Part shown: piece by piece, positions 1 to 7,800 of the stretch | How the letters are laid out: the number at the start of each line of letters is the position of its first letter | How positions within the stretch are numbered: the stretch's first letter is position 1 | Origin: Baffinella frigidus | Taxonomy: Eukaryota; Cryptophyceae; Cryptomonadales; Baffinellaceae | NCBI GenBank assembly: GCA_026770585.1 | Contig: MU646424.1 | Span: 363,926 to 376,777, forward strand | Reading direction: 5' to 3' | DNA: 12,852 nucleotides | Notes under the pieces: model-generated | Seen by the model: only the letters and a program-made list of their open reading frames with translations | What the model was told of the DNA's origin: nothing | The model's database searches: none | Position numbers and translations under genes: made by a program

Positions 1-98
1 GAAGAAGAAGAAGAAGAAGAAGAAGCAGAAGAGAAATAGAAGAAGAAGAAGAAGAAGCAGAAGAGAAATAGAAGAAGAAGAAGAAGAAGAAGAAGAAG
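1..98 (+). repeat. GAA microsatellite with GCAGAAGAGAAATA interruptions
   Basis: Runs of GAA broken at least twice by GCAGAAGAGAAATA, making a higher-order repeat of about 35 bp. Purine-only on the plus strand. Confidence 0.95.
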
Positions 99-172
99 GA
101 GTATACCCGAAGCCACCCCTGTCTGCGTGCCCCAGCCACTCCCGTCCTGTTGTTCAACAATCACAGGTCAGT

Positions 173-315
173 CCCGAAAACCGGGCAGTTGAGCCTACGG
201 TATTCCCTACGGTAGGCCGTATGGGCCTAGGGGGGGTCCATTGAAACGTTAGGTCCTAGGAGCCCTACGGCCTACCGTAGGCAATACCGTAGGCTTCACT
301 GCCCGGTTTTCAGGG
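173..315. mobile_element. Palindromic MITE-like element, CCTACGGTAGG family
   Basis: Terminal inverted repeats of about 18 bp (GAAAACCGGGCAGT / ACTGCCCGGTTTTC), followed inward by inverted copies of GCCTACGGTATT and CCTACGGTAGGCCGTA. About 143 bp, no coding capacity. Confidence 0.8.
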
Positions 316-723
316 CTCCGGGCGCCCAGAGGCAGAAGAGGAGGACTAGGCGAACCCACACCCTCAACGCTAAACCGCATACTAGCTCTGCCTGAGTTTT
401 ATTATGGCTCGTCCTAAAGGCTTTCTATTCGCTCTTTTGTACTGGATGTATGCTCCTAAATACTTGTACCGCGCCCGGAGGCGGACGACTACGGTCCTTC
501 TAAGCGTCTTTGGCTAAATGCATTGTAAGAAGTTCATCATGTCCCAGCTATTGATCGTGATGCGAAAATCACCATTTCGTCAGAGCAACGAGAACGGCTA
601 CGGTACCCTGCTGCAACCGTTTGGCTCAGCCATCATGTTGCAGCACAGGGACATGGCGACCAGGATCGACGACCTCAGCATGCAGGTTGCCCCGCCTTTG
701 ACGAAATGTTCACAGGGAAACGT
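316..723. other. Unassigned stretch
   Basis: No exon, palindrome or repeat copy was recognised. Open frames of 70-80 codons exist (for example 518-739 plus), but none resembles a known family. It is bounded by a full element on the left and a half copy of the same family on the right. Confidence 0.4.
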
Positions 724-790
724 CCTGAAAACCGGGTAGTTAAGCCTACGGTATTGCCTACGGTAGGCCGTAGGGGCCTAGGGGGGGGGC
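724..790. mobile_element. Left half of a CCTACGGTAGG-family element
   Basis: Repeats the left arm of the element at 173 (CCTGAAAACCGGGTAGTTAA, then CCTACGGTATT and CCTACGGTAGGCCGTA) up to the G run, then stops; the right arm is absent. Confidence 0.75.
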
Positions 791-1184
791 ACGGAAGCAA
801 TTCACGCACCGGAAAATGTCAAGACCGCACTGGCGATGAAAAGTCGCCTGTTGACATCGTTGCATTGTTTGGGGGCAACTAGAGCTAAAACCCGCCTTTA
901 TCAACATCTATCTCTGCCTGAGACGCTTCGGTCTCAGAGAAAATCACCAGAACGGAACTGGATTTTCGGGGTTCCACTTAGCAGCGGCCGAGGTCCTTTT
1001 CGTCTTAAAATCAAGGCGAAATTCCGGTTGGAATCCAGGGCAATGGATAAGATTCTCCTAAACATCGTTTAGATGGACTGTATCCGTGAAGATATCGGTG
1101 GCTGCTGAGTGGCTGGCACAAAAACGATAGCGTTCGATCTGAAAACAGTCAAAGCAAACAGTTCAGTCAACTCGACCCCGCCAG
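791..1184. other. Unassigned stretch
   Basis: No recognisable exon of either gene. A short GAGACGCTTCGGTCTC hairpin lies at 919-934. Open frames here are short and unrecognised. Confidence 0.4.
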
Positions 1185-1390
1185 CCAATCGAGGCTGGAA
1201 GAGGGAGTATTTTAAATGTGGGTTTGTTAAATTTAGTACCAGTCACGGGCAGGTTTGGTCACGTATCTGGGGGAATTCCCCCAGATACGTGACCAAACTC
1301 CCCTATTTGTGTGAAATTTACTACACATTTTGTTCTTCACTTGTAAAAGAATCCCTGTTTTAAAATAGTCACACTTCTAGCCTCGAGTGG
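1185..1390. mobile_element. MITE-like element, CCTCGAGTGG family, copy 1
   Basis: Ends CCAATCGAGGCTGGAA and TTCTAGCCTCGAGTGG form imperfect terminal inverted repeats. The centre is a perfect hairpin GGTCACGTATCT-GGGGGAATTCCCCC-AGATACGTGACC. The body is highly similar to 8601-8809. Confidence 0.85.
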
Positions 1391-1404
1391 AGAGCCAGAA
1401 CCTG

Positions 1405-1740
1405 GTATCCTGAACCCTCAACCCTCACCCCCAGAACCCTGAACCCCAAAGAGAGAGAGATAACTTTCTTACTACCAACAAAGCCGCAATCTACTCAGCC
1501 CGAAACCTGGTATCCAGAGGTGAACCCGATCACGATAAGCTTCCCGCGCACAGCCATGTTGTTGAGCGCGCCTAGTACCCCAAACCCCGAACCCCGACCC
1601 CTGAACCTCAACCCCTGAACCCTGAACCCTGAACCTCAACCCCCGAACCCCGAACCCTGAACCTCAACCCCCGAGCCCCGAACCCTGAACCCCAAAACCT
1701 CAAACCGAAACCCGCAACCTGATATCCAGAGGTCAAACCG
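1405..1740. repeat. Degenerate telomere-like repeats (C-rich strand), with exon 7 scraps
   Basis: Many copies of CCCTGAA, CCTCAAC and CCCCGAA heptamers resembling the complement of TTTAGGG with substitutions. They fill the space on both sides of the exon 7 copy at 1507-1569 and stop at exon 7 itself. Short pieces of the exon 7 end (GGTATCC, GATATCCAGAGGT) recur at 1400 and 1720. Confidence 0.75.
1507..1569 (-). pseudogene. Truncated copy of exon 7 (3' 63 bp plus donor)
   Basis: Identical over its length to the 3' end of exon 7 ([15 protein letters not shown]... to YQ) and followed by the same donor GTTTCGG. It lacks the exon's first 48 bases and the acceptor. Identity implies recent duplication, gene conversion or an assembly duplicate. 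Confidence 0.9.
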
Positions 1741-1744
1741 AAAC

Positions 1745-1855
1745 CTGGTATCCAGAGGTGAACCCGATCACGATAAGCTTCCCGCGCACAGCCATGTTGT
1801 TGAGCGCCGCATCGAAGATCTCCCCGCCCACCGACTCGTACACCACATCCACACC
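1745..1855 (-). CDS. ZADH2: ZADH2-like exon 7 ([11 protein letters not shown] ... [11 protein letters not shown])
   Basis: 111 bp, 37 codons, phase 0 at both ends, entered at CTCAG|GGTGTG and left at CAG|GTTTCG. It encodes [20 protein letters not shown] and then [17 protein letters not shown], the fifth and sixth Rossmann strands of the family. The next expected block (T-P-T-G-L in relatives) was not found in 1-1744, so exon 8 probably lies left of the window. The last 63 bases are repeated identically at 1507-1569. Confidence 0.92.
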
Positions 1856-4800
1856 CTGAGATAGACGAAGTTAATGATTGGATTTTTGCCCGAGAAACAC
1901 GCCAAAAGCCAGCAATTGGGCACGTCCCTCCCCCCGGATTTCTGGGGAGGGACGTGCCCCGGCAGCCTACGGAGTGGCACCACGTCCAAACCCTGAGGCA
2001 CCATACGGGATGATGTGTGTGTTAAGGGTGTGTACGCCTACCGATACGGGAACGGGTTTTTACTGTGTGAGATGGGTCGGCGGGGAGATTTTCGAGTACA
2101 CCACGTCCCCGCCCTGGGAGAGGGGACGCAGGGGGTGAGAGGGGTTACTGTTTTAATAGGGTAACGGCCTGAAAATGGGGTAGTTAGGCCTACGGCATTG
2201 CCTAGGACCTCCTACCGTAGGCCGAAACTTTTTGGTCCTAGGATCCCTCGGCCTACGGTAGGAGGTCCTAGGCAATGCCGTATGCCTAACTACCCCATTT
2301 TCAGGCCGTTAGCCTATGAGTTTGTGACGGGGGTTAACGCGCCAGGGAAGGCAGGGGCATATGTTCTCTTCGTTGATAGTACATGAGCGACGTTGAGCCT
2401 ACCGGCACGGATTTAATCGTATATCAGAACGGCTGGGAATCGACAGCAGGGGACGCACCCTGTGAAGAGAAGCTGGCTGTCCAGCCCGACTTGGTACAGG
2501 CTCAGAAATGGTGAGGGGTTCCGCCATACCCGCCCACCGACTCATAAACCACATCCACGCCCTGAGATAGATGGGGGGGTTGGTTTAGGGTGGAGGGGCC
2601 ACACAGCGGACTTCGAAGGGGTTTTGAATAACCCCTAAGCGATAAGACCTAGGACCCTACGGTAGGCAACCCGTAGGGACATAGGGGGGGTCCTACGGAT
2701 ACGGTAACAGAAACTCGGGCACTGAGTGCCCGAAAATCCCTTCGTAGCCCTCTGTGGCAAGGCTGACCTGAATCCTTGTTTCGATATCGAGTTTACGAAC
2801 GCGGCCAGTGTGCACTGGCTGTGCCCCCGAAAAACGGGGGGGGGGGGCAACTCCCCAAAGATTCTGGCCTTCCACTCGGTGGGCTATTATCTCACACACA
2901 ATGTATTTATCAGTTGGTTTTAGAAAGTCAACTCCCCCACACAATCGTCTACTTAATGTTTTAATTAGTAATAGTAAACAATAAATTGACAATTTTGTGG
3001 GGGAGTTGACTTTCTAAAACCAATTAATGAATACATTGTGTGAGATAAGCTACGAGGGTTTCGTTGACCCCGGATTCCGGGGTGTTACGTGACCAATTTG
3101 CATCAGAACAATCCTCAAGTTAATTATCTTCAGGTAAGTTGACTTTTGATGAAACGTTTTTAGTCCACCGTGTGGTTAGGGACGCGACTAATTTTAAACA
3201 GGGACGCGACCGGCATCCCTTAAGTGGCGAGTAGGCTCATACGCCCTACCGTAGGGCCCTAGGACCTGCCTAGGACGTCTTGTAGGACCTGCCTAGGACC
3301 TCTTGGGGGTCGAATTCGACCCCCTCGCCACTTAAGGGATTGGGACGCGACCGGGTAAAAAATATTTTAAACAAAGGCCACGGCCAGCCTCGAGTGGGAA
3401 AACAAAAACAGAGTTTTTGGCTTTTAGGGTTCGAAACAAACCTTGGGGTACTCAGCACGCAGGGTCTTGAAGCGCTCTTCTTCTCCTTCGTGTAGTTGAT
3501 CGGGCGGAGAAGTTGGCCACGGGAAATAATAGGAAATCGAGAAATTGGAGCCATTTTGTCAACTTTTGAGAAATTAAGTACCATGAATTTCTCAAAAGTG
3601 GACAAAATGGCTCCAATTTCCCCATTTTCCCATTTTCCTGTGGCCAACTTCTCTGCACAGCGCTCTAGGGACGCGACCGGTTTCAAACAAAGGCCACGGC
3701 CAGTCTCGAGTGGGGGCAAAAAAATCAATTGTTTTAGCTTTTGATTTTCAAAACACACCTTGGGGTACTCAGCACGCAGGGTCTTGAAGCGCTCTTCTTC
3801 TCCTTCTTGTAGTTGATCGGGCGGAGAAGTTGGCCACGGGAAACAGGAAAATGGGGAAATTGGAGCCATTATGTTCACTTTTGAGAAATGCATGGTACTG
3901 AATCTCTCAAAAGTTAACAAAATGGCTCCAATTTCTCGATTTCCCATTATTTGAGAGTTTTTGGCTTTTGGGGTTCGGAACACACCTTGGGGTACTCAGC
4001 ACGCAGGGTCTTGAAAAGCGGCTCCTTCTTGTAGTTGATCGGGCGGTCAACCCCAAGCCTGCCCACGCCGAATACTTAACCACCCTGGAGGGGACTTGCG
4101 GGCAATCCCGAATAAGCCTTTATCGCAAAAGTTGACATAATTTATCCCACTACAATACTTATCAGACCTTTTTGTACCAGATTCATTAATCACGGGGGAC
4201 TCAGATCGTGAGTCCATTCCCCTTGAAAATCGTAAAGTTGACTTAAGAATACTTCTGGGTCCGCTCCAGGGCGGGTCAACGACGCCAAAACTGGCGTGGG
4301 TAAGGCGTCGGTTACTCTCGAGCTCACGCCCGGTCATGAGTCGATGTTTCATTTTTGCTACACGGTCTTGAAGTGAAGTTGATTCTACATGGGAAACACG
4401 CCAAGAGTGTTAGGAATTGGACCTCTTTGCCGCCGCAATAATGTTTTTAAGTAAGAATGTGTACCAGGATGAGTCATCTATTGCGGACGAGTGTGTATGA
4501 AAATCCCACTTCTACCCTGGCGTGGACAGAGAGCGCCCCGCCAGCCTCAGGCCACCCCCACCCTCCGAAGTCAACTATTGACAAAGTCAACTAGAAGGAT
4601 AAGGGGTTAGGAATTTAGTCCCGGACCTGGATATATTTAATTTCGGGAACTGTCCATCTAGAAGATTTTTGGTACACACCCAGCTATTTAAAAGCCCTAA
4701 AAGTACGACATGGCTCAAACACCAAGCCGAATCCGAAATTACGTCTATTCAGGAACGCGAAGAAATTAGGGGGTCCACACGGTGCACTACGAACCTTTCA

Positions 4801-7800
4801 CCAAAAGTTAAATTACCTGAAGACAATTAATTTTGAGGATTTTTCAAATGCAAATTGGTCACGTAACACCCCGGAATCCGGGGTCACCGAAACCCTCGTA
4901 GCCCACCGAGTGGCAGGACGCCAAATACGATGATGCACTGTTGGATCTCATACGCAAACACTTACAATTTACCAACTGGATCCAATGAAATTTACTACAC
5001 ATAACGATTTTTACGAGTAATATTAAAGCAAACGTGTAGTAATTTTGATTGAAATCCAGTTTATAAATTACAAGTGTTTGCGTATGAGATCACGCAAGTC
5101 CTAGACCTACCGGGGGAATCAGGGCGGCCATCACTAGAGGTCTCTATCTTGTCAGGATGCACCTCGGCACCACCCGAGGATAGCCACCGCTGCCTTCCAG
5201 CAGGCAACGTGGATACCATCCAACTCCAAGACCCTTTGTCATACAAGTACAAGCGGATCCCGTTCATCCTCGAATGTGCCCGCCGAGTGGACCGCGGCGT
5301 TGCACGCAGCTCCCGGCTTTATGGCGGGGATTTTGAATAACCCCTAAGCGATAAGACATACGACCCTACGGTAGGCAATCCGTAGGGACATAGGGGGGTT
5401 CCTACGGCGGAGGGTGTACGATTGAGTCTATTGGGGCTCACCAATGTGGTGAGCCCGGGCTCGTCCCCGGTCCAAAGTTGACGGATTCGTCCCGCACACA
5501 CCTAGAACGTCAACCACACAGCGGGCTACGAAGGAATTTTCGGCCCATTTCAGGCCGAGTTTCCGTTACCTTATCCGTGGGAACCCCCCTGTGTCCCTAC
5601 GGGTTGCCTACCGTAGGGTCGTAGGTCTTATCGCTTAGGGGTTATTCAAAATCCCTTCGAAGTCCGCTGGTGGTTAACAACAGTCTGACAGGCACTCCGA
5701 GAGGGGAAGAGCGAGGAAGCACTCACGCAAGCGCCTCAAGGGAGAGCGACCGGTGCTCAGTCAAAAGTCGACTTTTGCGAAAAGTCGACTTTTGACTGAA
5801 CAGCGCAAACCGATCCTATTCCTCACGCCAGATTCTTGAAAGGGGCCGCCAAAAGTCAATTCCACAGGAGGAACAAGTGGGAGCGATTCACTTTTGGGAT
5901 AGTGTGGCGCCCAAAACTGCGCTCGGGAAGAGCCGAACCCCCTCGAGCAATCTGGCGTCGCACACCCATAGCGGTTGACTTAAGGTAAAATATCCTGCCT
6001 GGCTGTGAACTTCTGCGAAAACGTAGGGGAGAGACGTGCACCTCCCCCCACCCACCCTTCGAGAATTTTCAATCTGGCGTGGTGGGGGGCCTCGCACGTG
6101 TCATCCGAGGAGCACGTGCGAGGCCGGGCTCTTTTTCGCTCCAAAGTTGACGGATCTGTACCGCAAGCCCAGCGGGTCAACTTAGCAAGAGTCCGTCAAG
6201 CCGACTCAGGCAGAGCTACCACGCCAGAATGGTCGAGGGAAACCGACGCCTTCTCCACGACAGATCTGTCGTGGTTGACTTAAGACTTCACGGGGTGTCC
6301 CTTGAAAGATGGCAAAAGTGGTCAGCCTGGCGGTGATAGGGGGCGCACTTCCGCCTCGCACTTGGCATCCGAGGAGCACGTCCCTATAACCTGTCCTATT
6401 CCTCACGCCAGATTCTTGGAAGGGGCCGCCACAAGTCAACTCCCCTGAGGGAATAAGGAGGAATTGTTTACTTTTGGGAAAGCGCGGCGCCCAAAACTGC
6501 GCTCGGGGAGAGCCGAACCCCCTCGAGCAATCTGGCGTGGTGGGGGGGCGCACTTCCGCAGCGCCTCGCACTTGTCGTCCGAGGAGCACGTCCCGATGAC
6601 GTGGCACCCCTTCAGCTTCGCCAGCTGCACGGCGAACGACCCCGTCGCCCCAGCCGCCGCGGTCACCTGAGTTGGGGTTGGGGTTTGGGGTTTAGGGATG
6701 CGTCAACTTAACAATAGTCACGTCAACTTAACAACAGTCTCTCGACGGGGTTCAGGGAGGCAGGATTGGTCGCCCCAGCCGCCGTGACATGCCAGGTTGC
6801 GAACCCCTGGGGTGTATCCCTTGAGTGGCGAGTAGGCCCATACGCCCTACGGTAGCGCCCGATGACGTGGCACCCCTTCAGCTTCGCCAGCTGCACGGCA
6901 AACGACCCGGTCGCCCCTGCCGCCGCGGTCACCTGCAATACAGGGGGTACTCGCGATTACGAACACGCACAACCCCTAGGGATGCCCTATGCTCCTACGG
7001 ATAGCCTACCGTAGGACCGCAGCTTCGCCAGCTGCACGGCGAACGACCCGGTCGCCCCTGCCGCAGCGAATTGAGGTGGGTTTTGGGGTTTAGGGATGCA
7101 GGATTGGTCGGATCTGCCTACAGGGGTGACTCGCGATTAAGACCACGCACCGCCCTAGGGTCCTACGGTAGGCTATCCGTACGCCCTAGGGTCCTACGGT
7201 AGGCTATCCGTAGGGGCATAGGGCATCCCTAGGGGTCGTGCACTTGTCATCAGAGGAGCACGTGCCGTTCGGTCGTAGGGTCGTTCTGTCGCCCCAGCCG
7301 AGACCTCTAGTGTGGTGGTGTGTGAACATGGTCCATCGGCGTCAAGTCGTCAGTGCTCAGCGTGTGCACGCTGTGCACGAGCACGGCGTAGGGAGCGCCT
7401 AGCCTCAACCCTAAACCCTAAATCCAGGAACCAGGGCGGGGCGTCTAGAGCGGTTTTCGCATCTGTCGGCCACCAACCGATATGAAATTTGTGAACAAGG
7501 GCTCCAATTCCGGCCACTTTTGGCATTTTTATCACAAAATAAAACTCTAAAACTTCAGAATCACGCCAAAAGTTGCCGGAACTGGAGCCCTTGTTCATAT
7601 TTTCATGTCGGTGAGTGGCCGACAGATGAGAATACCGCTCTACCAGGACGGTCTCCTCCCCGGTAAGCTCCCCGGCTGGACGCGACTAAGGACATGACGG
7701 ACACGACACCGGACACGACACCGGACACGACAACACGACACCGGACACGACATCGGACACGACAGTGTGCGGGGCGTTTACCAGGACGGTCCCTGTCCCG

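Larger units (their letters stand above)
3342..3950. repeat. Two-copy tandem duplication of about 320 bp carrying exon 6 copies and a MITE
   Basis: Both units (3342-3652 and 3664-3950) run GGGACGCGACCGG, AAAGGCCACGGCCAG, TCTCGAGTGG-like sequence, an exon 6 copy, then the AGAAGTTGGCCAC element. The second unit loses the right arm of its element and runs into real exon 6. Confidence 0.8.

Noticed and set aside
518-739. 73-codon plus-strand frame as a retroelement remnant
   Set aside because: No reverse transcriptase, integrase or zinc-knuckle motif could be found in any frame.
1-1744. Exon 8 of the ZADH2-like gene
   Set aside because: The expected block following SGYQ was searched for by eye on the minus strand and not found; the region holds elements and telomere-like filler.
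3270-3983. Minus-strand 237-codon open frame as a gene
   Set aside because: It is made of two exon 6 copies in a shifted frame plus hairpin element arms; the repeats within it are duplicated DNA, not protein repeats.
6858-6932. Second copy of exon 5 as an alternative exon
   Set aside because: It has an acceptor and an open frame but runs into a half element with no usable donor; only 6554-6666 has both splice sites and joins in frame to exon 6.
7691-7766. CRISPR-like array
   Set aside because: Units are contiguous 12-mers without spacers; a minisatellite in a eukaryotic intron.
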